Shown here in pieces: positions 35,463 to 44,576 of a stretch of 64,000 bases of DNA; the first letter of the stretch is position 1; every line of letters starts with the position of its first letter. Source of the stretch: Pseudomonas lopnurensis (GTDB lineage: Bacteria > Pseudomonadota > Gammaproteobacteria > Pseudomonadales > Pseudomonadaceae); NCBI RefSeq assembly GCF_015070855.1, contig NZ_JADDIX010000092.1, positions 45,675 through 109,674 of the forward strand, read 5' to 3'. The notes under the pieces were generated by a model. The model saw only the letters and a list, made by a program, of their open reading frames with translations, did no database searches and was not told where the DNA came from. Made by a program: the position numbers and the translations under genes.

Positions 35463-36485
35463 ATGAGCCTGGACAGCATTCCGGTCATCGATCTCGGCCC
35501 TTTCCTCGCGGGAGACGAGCCGGCGCGGCGCGAGGTGGCCCGTCGGTTCGGCGACGCCTTCGAAACCTGCGGGTTCGCCAGCATCGTCAACCATGGCGTC
35601 GACGCCGCGCTGGTCGAACGCATGTACGCCGAGGCCGAGCGCTTCTTCGCCCAGTCGTACGCCGACAAGCTGGCCTGGACGCCGCCGGAGCGGACCAAGG
35701 GCCGTGGCTATCTGCCGCTCGGCATCGAAAGCGTGGCCGCTACGCTCAGCGGCGAGACGCCGCCCGACCTGTGCGAAGCGTTGGTGTTCGCCTCGCTGCA
35801 GCGCGAGCGGGCCGGGCAGGGCCTGCCGAATATCTGGCCGGACGAGCCGCCGGCGCTGAAGGCGACGGTCGAGGCCTGGTTCGATGCGATGTTCGCGCTG
35901 TGCCAGCGGCTGATGCGGCTGTCGGCACTGGCGCTGGACCTCCCCGAAGACCATTTCCAGGCCAGCTATCGCGAGCCGTCGCTGACGCTGCGCTTCGTCA
36001 ACTACCCCGATCAGCCCGAGGCGCCGCGCGAGGGCCAGCTGCGCTACGGCGCGCATCACGACTACGGCGGGCTGACCATCCTGCGCCCGGACCAGGCGCC
36101 CGGTGGCTTGCAGGTGTGCGACCTCGCTGGCCGCTGGCGCGACGTTACAGCGCCGCCGGGTGCCTTCGTGATCAACGTCGGCGACCTGATGGCACGCTGG
36201 ACCAACGACCGCTGGCGCTCGACGCTGCACCGGGTGATCAACCCGCCGCGCGAGTGGAGCGGATCGACCCGGCGCCTGTCCCTGGTGGCCTTCACCGGCC
36301 CGGCGGCCGACACCGAGGTGGCCTGCCTGCCGAGCTGCTGCAGCGCCGAGTACCCGCCACGCTATGCACCCGTGGAGGCGGGCGCCTATATCCGCGGCAA
36401 GCTCGACCAATCCATGCAGATATCCCTGCCGGCGGCTGGTTCCCGGCCTGCGCAGGTACCGAGCCGGAGCACGCAACCATGCTGA
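35463..36485 (+). CDS. isopenicillin N synthase-family 2OG-Fe(II) oxygenase (module 2)
   Basis: A 340-residue non-haem iron oxygenase starting SIPVIDLGPFL (DIOX_N). Iron ligands are H198-x-D200 (in GAHHDYGG) and H256 (in STLHRV), with R271-x-S273 for 2-oxoglutarate. It is a family relative of the module-1 enzyme at 12930. Its stop overlaps the ABC ATPase start. It may act on the same imported compound as the Rieske oxygenase, for example by demethylation or ring hydroxylation (inference). The upstream in-frame ATG at 35433 overlaps the binding-protein gene and is not needed. Confidence 0.9.
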   Translation: MSLDSIPVIDLGPFLAGDEPARREVARRFGDAFETCGFASIVNHGVDAALVERMYAEAERFFAQSYADKLAWTPPERTKGRGYLPLGIESVAATLSGETPPDLCEALVFASLQRERAGQGLPNIWPDEPPALKATVEAWFDAMFALCQRLMRLSALALDLPEDHFQASYREPSLTLRFVNYPDQPEAPREGQLRYGAHHDYGGLTILRPDQAPGGLQVCDLAGRWRDVTAPPGAFVINVGDLMARWTNDRWRSTLHRVINPPREWSGSTRRLSLVAFTGPAADTEVACLPSCCSAEYPPRYAPVEAGAYIRGKLDQSMQISLPAAGSRPAQVPSRSTQPC

Positions 36486-37318
36486 TGCACACAATAGCTG
36501 TCGACACGGCCCGTCCTGCTTCCGGCGCCCCAGCCAACGAGGCGATCCCGGTACTGCTGGCTAACCAGATCGAGAAGACCTACCCCAACGGCACCCATGC
36601 CCTGCAGCGGCTGAAACTGGCCATTGGTCGCGGTGAGTTCGTCTCGCTGCTCGGCCCGTCAGGTTGCGGCAAGAGCACCTTGCTGAAGATGTTCGCCGGG
36701 CTCGAAGCGCCCTCGGCCGGGCACGTGCGCTGGTGGGGCAAGGGCGACCTCGAGGCGACCGAGGCCGGCCAGCGCATGGCCATGGTGTTCCAGGAGGCGA
36801 CGCTGATGCCCTGGGCGAAGGTCGCCGACAACGCCCGCCTGCCGCTGGATCTGGCCGGTGTGCCGAAGGCCGAGGGCAACGCACGGGTGCAGGCGGCGCT
36901 GGATCTGGTCGGTCTGGGTTCGTTCGGCGGCGTCTACCCGCGCGAGCTGTCCGGTGGCATGCAGATGCGCGCCTCCATTGCCCGCGCCTTGGCCACGCAA
37001 CCGAACCTGCTGCTGATGGACGAGCCCTTCGGTGCGCTCGACGAATTCACCCGCAACCGCCTGGACAGCGATCTGCGCGACCTCTGGCGTGCCCGTGACC
37101 TGACCGTGGTATTCGTCACCCACAGCATCTACGAGGCGGTGTTCCTTTCCTCGCGGGTGGTGGTGATGGGCGCGCGGCCCGGCCGGGTGCTGGCCGACGT
37201 GACCATCGAGGGGCCGCAGGTGCGCGACGAGGCGTTCCGCACCAGCGCTGCCTTCATCGAACAATGCGCGCAGCTGTCCCGGTTGCTCGCCGAAGCCAAT
37301 GCCGATGCAGGCCACTGA
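36479..37318 (+). CDS. ABC transporter ATPase, NMT1/taurine type (module 2)
   Basis: A 279-residue ATPase with Walker A GPSGCGKSTLL, Q-loop FQEATLMPW, signature LSGGMQMRASIARAL, Walker B LLLMDEPFGALDE and switch H in VTHSIYEA. It overlaps the oxygenase gene's end by 7 bases, so translation is coupled. It drives uptake with the permease at 37326. Confidence 0.93.
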   Translation: MLMHTIAVDTARPASGAPANEAIPVLLANQIEKTYPNGTHALQRLKLAIGRGEFVSLLGPSGCGKSTLLKMFAGLEAPSAGHVRWWGKGDLEATEAGQRMAMVFQEATLMPWAKVADNARLPLDLAGVPKAEGNARVQAALDLVGLGSFGGVYPRELSGGMQMRASIARALATQPNLLLMDEPFGALDEFTRNRLDSDLRDLWRARDLTVVFVTHSIYEAVFLSSRVVVMGARPGRVLADVTIEGPQVRDEAFRTSAAFIEQCAQLSRLLAEANADAGH

Positions 37319-37325
37319 GGTGATC

Positions 37326-38132
37326 ATGATGGACAAACATTCCCAACCCCTGCTGGCCGATCCGCGTGTGCAGCGTATCGCCGCGCCGTTGTTGGTCGGC
37401 CTGGTGCTGCTAGGTCTCTGGCAGTTCCTCTGTGTTGCGCTGAAAGTGCCGACCTATCTGGTGCCGACACCGTTGGATATCGGCCGGACGCTGGTGAGCG
37501 ACGGGCCGATGCTGTTCGGTGCGTTGGTGGTGACATTGAAAATCACCTTCCTTTCATTCGCCCTGGCGGTGGTGCTGGGCGTGATCGCCGCGTTCTTGTT
37601 CGTGCAGAGCCGGGTGATCGAGGCCAGCCTGTTTCCCTACGCCATCCTGCTGCAGGTGACGCCGGTGGTGGCCGTGGCGCCGCTGATCATCATCTGGGTT
37701 AGCAACACCACGCTGGCACTGACCATCTGCGCGACGCTGGTGGCGATCTTCCCGATCATCTCCAACACCGTGCTCGGTTTGCGCAGCGTCAATCCGGGAC
37801 TGCTCAACCTGTTCCGCCTCAACCGCGCAAGCCGCTGGCAGACTTTGGTACGCCTGCGCATACCCAGTGCGTTGCCATACTTCTTCGGCGGTCTGCGCAT
37901 CGCCAGCGGTCTGGCGCTGATCGGCGCGGTGGTCGCCGAGTTCGTCGCCGGTACCGGCGGCACCGGGGCGGGGCTGGCCTACCAGATCCTCCAGGCCGGC
38001 TTCCAGCTCAACATCCCACGCCTGTTCGCCGCGCTCTTTCTCATCGCGCTGACCGGCGTTCTGCTGTTCAGCCTGATGGCAGCACTGGCGCGCTTCAGCC
38101 TCGGGCATTGGCACGAGAGCGAGCAGGGGTGA
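37326..38132 (+). CDS. ABC transporter permease, NMT1/taurine type (module 2)
   Basis: A 268-residue inner-membrane permease with about six helices. The coupling loop reads LNRASRWQTLVRLRIPSALP and a later GLALIGAVVAEFVAG is typical of the SsuC/ThiX class. Start is ATG 37326 or the adjoining 37329; 37299 would overlap the ATPase gene. It completes the transporter for the two binding proteins of module 2. Confidence 0.92.
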   Translation: MMDKHSQPLLADPRVQRIAAPLLVGLVLLGLWQFLCVALKVPTYLVPTPLDIGRTLVSDGPMLFGALVVTLKITFLSFALAVVLGVIAAFLFVQSRVIEASLFPYAILLQVTPVVAVAPLIIIWVSNTTLALTICATLVAIFPIISNTVLGLRSVNPGLLNLFRLNRASRWQTLVRLRIPSALPYFFGGLRIASGLALIGAVVAEFVAGTGGTGAGLAYQILQAGFQLNIPRLFAALFLIALTGVLLFSLMAALARFSLGHWHESEQG

Positions 38133-38140
38133 AGCCGGGA

Positions 38141-38275
38141 TTCGCGGTGGAAAACGCTGCGCGGTTTTCCACCCTGCGGTTGAAACACATCGGAGCTGTG
38201 GGAGGCGTGCCCTCGCGGCGATGCAGGCCGTAGGGTGGGCTTCAGTCCGTAGGGTGGGCTTCAGCCCACCAAGCG
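38141..38275. repeat. hairpin and duplicated GTAGGGTGGGCTTCAG repeat
   Basis: GGTGGAAAAC (38146-38155) pairs with GTTTTCCACC (38164-38173), a possible terminator after the permease gene. It is followed by two tandem copies of CGTAGGGTGGGCTTCAG (38228-38264), the second completing a GTGGGCTTCAGCCCAC palindrome. This kind of repeat is common between pseudomonad genes. Confidence 0.55.
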
Positions 38276-38354
38276 ACCCGCAGCCGAACGCGCGAGCCCG
38301 GCCCCCGTGGGCGCGGTCTCGGCTGCGAACTAAAACCGAACGACAGGAAACCCC

Positions 38355-39791
38355 ATGCATACCAACACCAACTGGCTGATCCGCAACGCGGCCGCCATCC
38401 TCACCGGCCTTTGCGGTGACCAGGCGCGTCACGCCGGGCCGGACATCCGCATCGTCGACGGGCGCATCGCCGCGCTCGGACCGCTCACGCCGGAGCCCGG
38501 CGAGCAACTCATCGACGCCCGCGACTGCGTGGTCTATCCGGCCTGGGTCAACACCCACCACCACCTGTTCCAGTCGTTGCTCAAGGGCGAGCCGCAGGGG
38601 CTCAACCAGACCCTGACGCCCTGGCTGGCGGCGACCCCGTATCGCTTTCGCGGCGCCTTCGACGAGGACAGTTTCCGTCTTGCGGCCCGGGTCGGGCTGG
38701 TCGAACTGGTGCGCTCGGGTTGCGGCACCGTGGCCGATCATCACTACCTCTACTACCCCGACATGCCGTTCGATGGCGCGGCGATCCTCTTCGAGGAAGC
38801 CGAGGCACTGGGTGTGCGCTTCGTGCTCTGCCGCGGCGGCGCCACCCAGACCCGTCAGCTCGAGGCCGAGTTGCCCCAGGCGCTGCGCCCGGAGCGTTTC
38901 GACGCCTATCTGGCCGATGTCGAGCGCCTGGTCGCGAACTATCACGATCCGGCCGGTGACGCCTGGCGGCGGGTGGTGATGGCGCCGACCACGGCGCTGC
39001 ATTCCACCTCGCCCGAAGAGCTACGCGAAAGCGCGGATGTCGCGCGGCGCCTCGGCATTCGTCTGCACAGCCATCTCTCCGAGACCGTCGACTACCTCGA
39101 CGCGGCACGCGCCAGGTTCGGCATGACGCCCGTGCAGTTCTGCGCCGAGCAGGGCTGGGTCGGCTCGGACGTCTGGTTCGCCCACCTGGTCAAGCTGCTG
39201 CCCGAGGAGATTCGCCTGCTCGGCGAGACCGGTACCGGGATCGCCAGTTGCCCCCAAAGCAACGGTCGGCTCGGCAGCGGCATCGCAGACTTGCCGGCGC
39301 TTGAGGCGGCGGGCGTGACGGTATCGCTCGGTGTCGACGGCGCCGCCTCCAACGAGGCTGCCGACATGCAGTCCGAAGCGCATGCCGCCTGGCTGTTGCA
39401 GCGCGCGCGCAAGGGCGAACGGGCACAGCCGCGCTACGACGGCGGTGCGTTCGAAGGCGGTGCGGATGCCGCCCGGATCGAAGACGTGCTGCGTTGGGGC
39501 ACTGCCGGCGGGGCCAGGGTGCTGGGGCTGGACGCGGTCGGTACGCTGCAGGTCGGCCAGGCCGCAGACCTGGCGATCTACCGGCTCGACGATCCGCGTT
39601 ACTTCGGCCTGCACGATCCGGCCATCGGCCCGATCGCCAGCGGCGGCCGCGCATACCTGCAGGCGTTGCTGGTGGGCGGGCGTCGGGTGGTCGAGGATGA
39701 TCGCATCCCGGGGCTGGACATGGCCGAGCTGGGTCGGCGCTCGCGCGAGGCCGTGGCGCGCCTGATCCAGCGGGCGGAGGCTGCGGCATGA
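38355..39791 (+). CDS. amidohydrolase, 8-oxoguanine deaminase type
   Basis: A 478-residue metal-dependent deaminase of the cytosine/guanine deaminase branch. The metal motif is T67-H68-H-H70-LFQ, then LHSHLSETVDY, and GVDGAASNEAADM near residue 325. NTHHHLFQSLL and the length match proteins characterised as 8-oxoguanine deaminase (for example P. aeruginosa PA0142). It converts an amino-purine to the oxo form in the cytoplasm. Its stop overlaps the start of the reductase gene. A close relative acting on another aminopurine or pterin cannot be excluded. Confidence 0.86.
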   Translation: MHTNTNWLIRNAAAILTGLCGDQARHAGPDIRIVDGRIAALGPLTPEPGEQLIDARDCVVYPAWVNTHHHLFQSLLKGEPQGLNQTLTPWLAATPYRFRGAFDEDSFRLAARVGLVELVRSGCGTVADHHYLYYPDMPFDGAAILFEEAEALGVRFVLCRGGATQTRQLEAELPQALRPERFDAYLADVERLVANYHDPAGDAWRRVVMAPTTALHSTSPEELRESADVARRLGIRLHSHLSETVDYLDAARARFGMTPVQFCAEQGWVGSDVWFAHLVKLLPEEIRLLGETGTGIASCPQSNGRLGSGIADLPALEAAGVTVSLGVDGAASNEAADMQSEAHAAWLLQRARKGERAQPRYDGGAFEGGADAARIEDVLRWGTAGGARVLGLDAVGTLQVGQAADLAIYRLDDPRYFGLHDPAIGPIASGGRAYLQALLVGGRRVVEDDRIPGLDMAELGRRSREAVARLIQRAEAAA

Positions 39792-40735
39792 GCGGATTCG
39801 ATATGCGGGTGTGCGCCTTGCGCGAAGAGGCGCGGGATGTCCTCGGCGTGGAACTGGCGCCGGCGGATGGCGTGCCACTGCCCTTCGACTGGGCACCCGG
39901 CGCGCATGTCGACCTGCGCTTGCCGAACGGGCTGGTCCGCCAGTATTCGCTGGTCAGCCGGCCCGCCGATGGTCACCTCTATTTTGCCGTCAAGCGTGAG
40001 CCGGGCTCGCGCGGCGGCTCGCGCTGGCTCCATGAGGACCTGCGCCTGGGGCAGATACTCGGTGTCGGCGAGCCGCGCAACCTGTTCGAACTGCATGAAG
40101 GGTCGGGCGAGGTGCTGCTGATCGCTGGTGGTATCGGCATCACGCCGCTGCTGGCGATGTATCGCGCCTGTCGCGCGAATGCCAGGCCGGTCGGGCTGCA
40201 CTATTTCGCCCGAGAACGAGCGGGGCTGGCTTTTCGTCGCGAGCTGGAAGAGCAAGCGGATGTGCACCTGCATGTGGGACTGGAACGCGCAGCGCTGCAT
40301 GACCGGCTGGGCGAGCTGTTATCGATGCGCGGCGAACGGGCCAGCCTCTATTGCTGCGGTCCGGCCGGCTTTATGCAGCGGGTACGGGAAGTCGCCTTGG
40401 CTGCCGGCTGGCCGGAAAAGGCGCTGCATCAGGAGCATTTCCAGGCGCAGGCCGAGCCGGTCACCACCACGGGCTTCGAACTGGTGCTGGCCGCCAGCGG
40501 CCGGCAGGTGCGGGTGATCGCGGGTGAGTCGGTGGCCGCCGCTGCTGCTCGCGCCGGGGTGGAAATCCCGCTGTCCTGTGGCATGGGCATGTGTGGCTGC
40601 TGCCTGACGCGGGTTATCGAGGGGCAGCCAGTGCATCGTGACGCTTATCTCGGGGCCGCCGAACAGGCGTCCGGCGAATGGATGCTGCCCTGCGTTTCCG
40701 GCTGCGCCGGAGCACGATTGGTGCTGGACTGTTAA
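39788..40735 (+). CDS. VanB/phthalate dioxygenase reductase-type oxidoreductase
   Basis: A 315-residue flavo-iron-sulfur protein. The flavin domain has RQYSLVSRPAD, the nucleotide domain has GGIGITPLLAM, and a C-terminal plant-type [2Fe-2S] domain has CGMGMCGCC and a later C in MLPCVSGC. This one-protein electron chain from NAD(P)H fits a Rieske oxygenase, most probably the one at 33284. It starts within the deaminase stop (ATGA) and ends the plus-strand module-2 operon. Confidence 0.92.
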   Translation: MSGFDMRVCALREEARDVLGVELAPADGVPLPFDWAPGAHVDLRLPNGLVRQYSLVSRPADGHLYFAVKREPGSRGGSRWLHEDLRLGQILGVGEPRNLFELHEGSGEVLLIAGGIGITPLLAMYRACRANARPVGLHYFARERAGLAFRRELEEQADVHLHVGLERAALHDRLGELLSMRGERASLYCCGPAGFMQRVREVALAAGWPEKALHQEHFQAQAEPVTTTGFELVLAASGRQVRVIAGESVAAAAARAGVEIPLSCGMGMCGCCLTRVIEGQPVHRDAYLGAAEQASGEWMLPCVSGCAGARLVLDC

Positions 40736-40745
40736 AACACCCGAC

Positions 40746-40824
40746 GGTCGTTGTCGCACAACGACCATCAGGAAAAATGGGAGCCTGTAGCGCTACGCTG
40801 CCGCCCGGCGAGGCCGGGCGGCAG
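40746..40824. terminator. two strong hairpins between converging genes
   Basis: GGTCGTTGT-CGC-ACAACGACC (40746-40766) and CTGCCGCCCGGC-GAG-GCCGGGCGGCAG (40798-40824) lie between the converging reductase and Tsx/OmpK genes. The first is followed on the minus strand by GTTTTAA, the second lies six bases beyond the Tsx stop. Together they probably terminate transcription from both sides. Confidence 0.6.
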
Positions 40825-40830
40825 GTCGTT

Positions 40831-41622
40831 TCAGAAGTGCGCCTTCACGATAGCGCTGAAGGTGTTCTGGTCGGTCTTGAAAGGTAGCAAGCCGTCTTCC
40901 AAGCCGTATTTGTTCGACCAGTAGTCGTACTCGATACCGACATAGAGTTTGCCCGGCGTGTAGTCCAGGGCTTTGCCCAGGTCGTACTTGACCTGCGGGT
41001 TGATGTGCAGGTTCTTGGCGATGAAGTCACCCTTGGTCTTGGAGCCCTTGTCATTGACCACCCAGTCGATGTAGCCGTCGAACAGGATGTCGGACTTGCC
41101 GACCGGAATGGTGATGGCCCAGGTGGGGGTGATCTGCCACTGGCCGCCCGGCTTGCCGGTGATGCCGTCGGGCTTGCGGTAGTAGGTGTTGATGGCCAGG
41201 CGATCGAAGCCGGGCATGTCCAGATCGACGGCCGGCCCAAGCAGGTAGTTGCGATTGCGGTCTTCGCCACGCTCGTAGGTGGCCGAAAGCAGCACGTCCT
41301 TCACCGGGCCGAAGGAAAGGTCGGCGCCGGTGATCTTGCCGAAGGACAGGCGCGGGCTGAACTCACCGTAGTAGGTGTGGCCGTCGTTACCGGACAGGCC
41401 GTTGTACCACTTGTTATCGACGAACAGGAACATGTCCCCCCAGGTCCAGCCGCTGGCATGTTCGAAGGTGATGGTCTGCTGGATTTCGCCGGCGTCGACC
41501 TTGAAGTCCTTGCCGTAGAGATAGGTCAGGCTGTTGTTCTGCCAGAGCATCGGACTGGCCATGGCTTCGCCACTGAGGATCAACCCGGCCGCGAGGGCTG
41601 CGGTGGTAAGGCTGCGTTTCAT
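40831..41622 (-). CDS. outer-membrane nucleoside-specific channel, Tsx/OmpK family
   Basis: A 263-residue outer-membrane beta-barrel with a signal peptide (residues 1-22, ending GEAMA). SPMLWQNNSLTYLYGKDF at the mature start, repeated amphipathic strands and the C-terminal Phe (IVKAHF) fit the Tsx/OmpK channel family, which passes nucleosides. It converges with the nucleobase-related operon, so it likely serves entry of the same compounds. Its promoter lies in the 322-base gap to 41946. Confidence 0.88.
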   Translation of the reverse strand: MKRSLTTAALAAGLILSGEAMASPMLWQNNSLTYLYGKDFKVDAGEIQQTITFEHASGWTWGDMFLFVDNKWYNGLSGNDGHTYYGEFSPRLSFGKITGADLSFGPVKDVLLSATYERGEDRNRNYLLGPAVDLDMPGFDRLAINTYYRKPDGITGKPGGQWQITPTWAITIPVGKSDILFDGYIDWVVNDKGSKTKGDFIAKNLHINPQVKYDLGKALDYTPGKLYVGIEYDYWSNKYGLEDGLLPFKTDQNTFSAIVKAHF

Positions 41623-41945
41623 GTGTGTACTCCTTGCTGCAGATGTGAGTGCTTGTATTAGTTGTCCAAGCGGTCAGGCTTCGCTCTCATAGCAAGGCGC
41701 GAGCCAACCCCGTAGGGTTGTTGTGTGTATTGATTATGTATTTGATTTTTAAGAAGTTATTTTTATCGGTCGTTGCGCTACGGAAGGTGTGGAGGCGCCG
41801 ACACACGAATTCCGTATCGGCTCGAGCTGACCGATGCGTCAGGTTGCTCCGGTTTGGGGCGTGCTCGATGGCCATTTGCTCCATGTTGCAACGCGAATGC
41901 TGCGCACGGGGTCGTAGCTAGGGTGCACATATAGACGAGGCAGCC
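41623..41945. other. divergent promoter region between Tsx/OmpK and maltose acetyltransferase genes
   Basis: No gene is supported. The centre (about 41715-41770) is noticeably AT-rich, with runs such as TTGATTATGTATTTGATTTT, and should hold the promoter for the minus-strand channel gene. No operator was identified. Confidence 0.4.
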
Positions 41946-42485
41946 ATGAACCTGAGTGAAAAACAGAAGATGCTCACCGGGCAGCCGTACCTGGCAGGCG
42001 ATGCCGAACTCAAGGGCGAGCGGGAAAAGGCCGGGGCTTGGCTGGAGCGCTATAACGGTTCGGCGGGTGCGGAGCGGGACGTCCTGTTGGCCGAAGGGTT
42101 GGGCACGGTGGGGCGCGGCGTGGAGGTTCGTTCGCCGTTTCACTGCGACTACGGCTACAACATCCACCTGGAAGAGGGCGTGTTTCTCAATTTCGGCTGC
42201 GTGATCCTGGATGTCTGTAGCGTGCACATCGGTGCGGGGTGCCAGATCGGCCCGGCCGTACAGATCTATACCGCGGACCATCCGCGCGATCCGCGACAGC
42301 GCCGGGCTGGCCTGGAGTGCGGCAAGGCGGTGGTGATCGGGAAGAATGTCTGGATCGGCGGCGGCGCGATCATCCTGCCGGGCGTGACGGTTGGTGATGA
42401 CGCCATCATCGGTGCCGGCAGCGTGGTGACCCGCGACGTGACGGCGGGGGCCACGGTATTGGGCAATCCCGCGCGGCCTCGCTGA
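41946..42485 (+). CDS. sugar O-acetyltransferase (maltose O-acetyltransferase/NodL family)
   Basis: A 179-residue hexapeptide-repeat transferase. The N-terminal Mac domain is at residues 5-55 (SEKQKMLTGQPYLAGD). The left-handed beta-helix follows, with repeats such as VFLNFGCVILDV and NVWIGGGAIILPGVTVGDDAI. The catalytic His is in TADHPRDPRQR. It uses acetyl-CoA to acetylate a sugar in the cytoplasm. It converges with csgA. Physiological acceptor unknown. Confidence 0.9.
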   Translation: MNLSEKQKMLTGQPYLAGDAELKGEREKAGAWLERYNGSAGAERDVLLAEGLGTVGRGVEVRSPFHCDYGYNIHLEEGVFLNFGCVILDVCSVHIGAGCQIGPAVQIYTADHPRDPRQRRAGLECGKAVVIGKNVWIGGGAIILPGVTVGDDAIIGAGSVVTRDVTAGATVLGNPARPR

Positions 42486-42512
42486 AGATCCGCGTTCAGC
42501 CGCTCGCGCAAA

Positions 42513-42539
42513 CGAAACCGCCGGCACTGGGCCGGCGGT
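42513..42539 (-). terminator. rho-independent terminator after csgA
   Basis: On the minus strand ACCGCCGGC-CCAGT-GCCGGCGGT is followed by TTCGTTTG, 20 bases beyond the csgA stop. The 9-bp GC-rich stem and T-rich tail fit an intrinsic terminator; it may also serve the converging acetyltransferase gene. Confidence 0.65.
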
Positions 42540-42558
42540 GTCAGGTCACGACACAGGT

Positions 42559-43845
42559 TCAGTTCTGGGTCACCACGGCACTGTTGCCCCAGCCGTTCTG
42601 GTTGACGTAGGCCGCGTTGCCGTAGCCGCTCTGGCTGGCGATGGCTTCGTTGCCGGAGCCGTGCTGGAACACCTGGACCAGATGGTCGCTGCCGTTCTGG
42701 CTCAGCAGGGCTTCGTTCCACGAACCTTCCTGGCGCACGGAAGCCAGGTTGTCCGCACCGTACTGTTCGATGTCGCTGCTGTTGGCCCAGCCCTGGCTGG
42801 TCCCGACGATTTCGTTGCCGGTGCCGTTCTGCACGGCGTTCAGCTCGTTGCCGACACCGTCCTGCTGGAAGTGCAGGTCGTTGCCATGCCCCTGCTGGTC
42901 GACGCTGGCGACGTTGTAGGCGCCTTTCTGGATGGTCTTGGCGGCCTGGTTGCGGCCGTCCTGGTGGACGTCGGCCTGGTTGCCGGTGCCGAACTGCTCG
43001 GTGGTGGCGGTGTTGTTGCCGCCGAACCAGCCGTTGGTCTGCACGATGCGGGTATCGTTGCCGAAACCGTACTGCAGGGCGAAGGCGTTTTGCGCATTGC
43101 CGCTCTGGTTCACGTCGACGTCGTTGCCGGCGCCGTCGGAATAGACATAGGCCTCCTGTTGAACGCCGGTCTGCGAAACCAGCGCATCATTGCGCCAGCC
43201 GACCTGCTCGACTTCGGCGATGGAGCCGGAGCTGATGACCTGGGTGACCTGTGCATCGTTGTCGGTGCCTCGCTGGTCGATGGTCGCCTTGTCCCATGCG
43301 CTTGCGACCTGGGTAACGCTGGAGGTGTTCAGGTCGCCGTTCTGGATTTGCACGGCCTGGCTGCCGTAGGCACCGGTCTGCGTGGCCAGCGCATGGTTGT
43401 GTTTGCCGGTCTGGTCGGTGGTGGCGTCGCTCAGGGTCGAGGCGGTCTGGAACGTCTCGGCACTGTTGTGCACACCGCTCTGGTTCTGCGTGGCGCCGGT
43501 CTTGTAGGTGCCGGTCTGCTGCACCAGGGCGTCGTTGCCCCAGCCGCTCTGGGTCTGGGTGGAGCCGCTCTGCGAGGTGAAATTCTGCACCGCGTCGGCG
43601 GCGTTGAAGGTGCCGGTCTGTGTCTGGGTGGCGTCCGAACTCAGCGAACCGGCTTGCTCGATCACGGCCTCGTTGCCGTAGCCGCTCTGGTTCTGCGTGG
43701 CGAAATTGCCCGAACCGCCGCTTTGCAGCACGTGCGCGTCGTTGTCGATGCCGAACTGGTTCTGCTCCGAGGTGTTCTCGGCGGCGAAGGCCTGGGCAGT
43801 GGCGACAGTCAGGATGGCTGCTACTAAGGGTTTGAACTTAAACAT
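42559..43845 (-). CDS. csgA: CsgA-like major curlin, unusually long
   Basis: A 428-residue secreted amyloid subunit. A signal peptide (MFKFKPLVAAILTVATAQAFA) precedes about 18 imperfect curlin repeats of 22-23 residues with the Q-x-G-x-x-N-x-A-x-V-x-Q pattern. E. coli CsgA has about 151 residues and five repeats, so this protein is nearly three times longer. Many repeats carry the Gly/Asp gatekeeper-like positions and the final ones (GYGNAAYVNQNGWGNSAVVTQN region) are closest to consensus. It is the last gene of csgDEFG-BA; the csgB nucleator precedes it by 99 bases. The ATG at 43845 begins the signal peptide. Confidence 0.9.
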   Translation of the reverse strand: MFKFKPLVAAILTVATAQAFAAENTSEQNQFGIDNDAHVLQSGGSGNFATQNQSGYGNEAVIEQAGSLSSDATQTQTGTFNAADAVQNFTSQSGSTQTQSGWGNDALVQQTGTYKTGATQNQSGVHNSAETFQTASTLSDATTDQTGKHNHALATQTGAYGSQAVQIQNGDLNTSSVTQVASAWDKATIDQRGTDNDAQVTQVISSGSIAEVEQVGWRNDALVSQTGVQQEAYVYSDGAGNDVDVNQSGNAQNAFALQYGFGNDTRIVQTNGWFGGNNTATTEQFGTGNQADVHQDGRNQAAKTIQKGAYNVASVDQQGHGNDLHFQQDGVGNELNAVQNGTGNEIVGTSQGWANSSDIEQYGADNLASVRQEGSWNEALLSQNGSDHLVQVFQHGSGNEAIASQSGYGNAAYVNQNGWGNSAVVTQN

Positions 43846-43944
43846 TTTGTCTCTCCATGGATGTTTTAAGTACAGCGGTATTTCCTTGGGGTGCCTAAGG
43901 TCGTTGAGGCTTCGGCGCGTCTGCGAACGAAGCCTCAACAGACC

Positions 43945-44433
43945 CTACCGGTACTGGCGAACCACTACCGTCAGACTCTGGCCGCTCTGGGTGACGCTGC
44001 TGCTGTGGCCGCTGCCAGTCTGTTCGATGAGCGCGCTGTTGTTCGCGCCCTGTTGTGCGATGGCGGCGGTGTTGTCCGCGCCGTACTGCTCGATCCGGGC
44101 ATCGTTGTAGAGGCCGTACTGGCTGATCGATGCCGCGTTGCCGAGGCCGATCTGCTCGATGGAGGCGCTGTTGGCGTAGCCGCTCTGGATGATGTAGGCC
44201 TCCAGCTCGGAGCCGGCCTGGGCGACGTTGCCGACCATGCCGTTCCCCGTCTGCTGGATGAGCGCGAGCGCGCCCTGGGCACCGATGCCCGCGTTGGCAA
44301 GGGCCGGAAGATCGCCGGGACCGAATTCGCTGGGGGCGAGATCGTACATCTCGGCGTGAGCGGTCGGGATCACCAGCAGTGCCAGAACGACGGGTAGCAG
44401 CAGATGGCGTGCAATCCTTTGCGAGCTTTCCAT
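43945..44433 (-). CDS. csgB: CsgB-like curlin nucleator
   Basis: A 162-residue secreted protein. The signal peptide is at residues 1-27 (HLLLPVVLALLVIPTAHA). About five curlin repeats follow (IIQSGYANSASIEQ, GLGNAASISQYG, GADNTAAIAQQG, GANNSALIEQTG). The C-terminus is basic (VVVRQYR), as in E. coli CsgB, which anchors and nucleates CsgA. It is directly upstream of csgA and 203 bases downstream of csgG. The length is near that of E. coli CsgB (151). Confidence 0.9.
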   Translation of the reverse strand: MESSQRIARHLLLPVVLALLVIPTAHAEMYDLAPSEFGPGDLPALANAGIGAQGALALIQQTGNGMVGNVAQAGSELEAYIIQSGYANSASIEQIGLGNAASISQYGLYNDARIEQYGADNTAAIAQQGANNSALIEQTGSGHSSSVTQSGQSLTVVVRQYR

Positions 44434-44576
44434 GGCGTCCTTTCCTGATGTGGCTCGATGCTTACATCCTTGCCTCGAATCGAGCGGGCGACCATCCATC
44501 CAATGATTGAATTTGCCGTGGGGTGGTATGAGTGTGCACACCGGGTGCTTGTTAAGGCCCGGCCCCGGGCGATGCT

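Noticed and set aside
42559-44433. Long plus-strand ORFs opposite csgA and csgB (Val/Leu/Gly-rich)
   Set aside because: They arise from the repetitive curlin codons on the other strand. CsgA and CsgB have signal peptides and family repeats.
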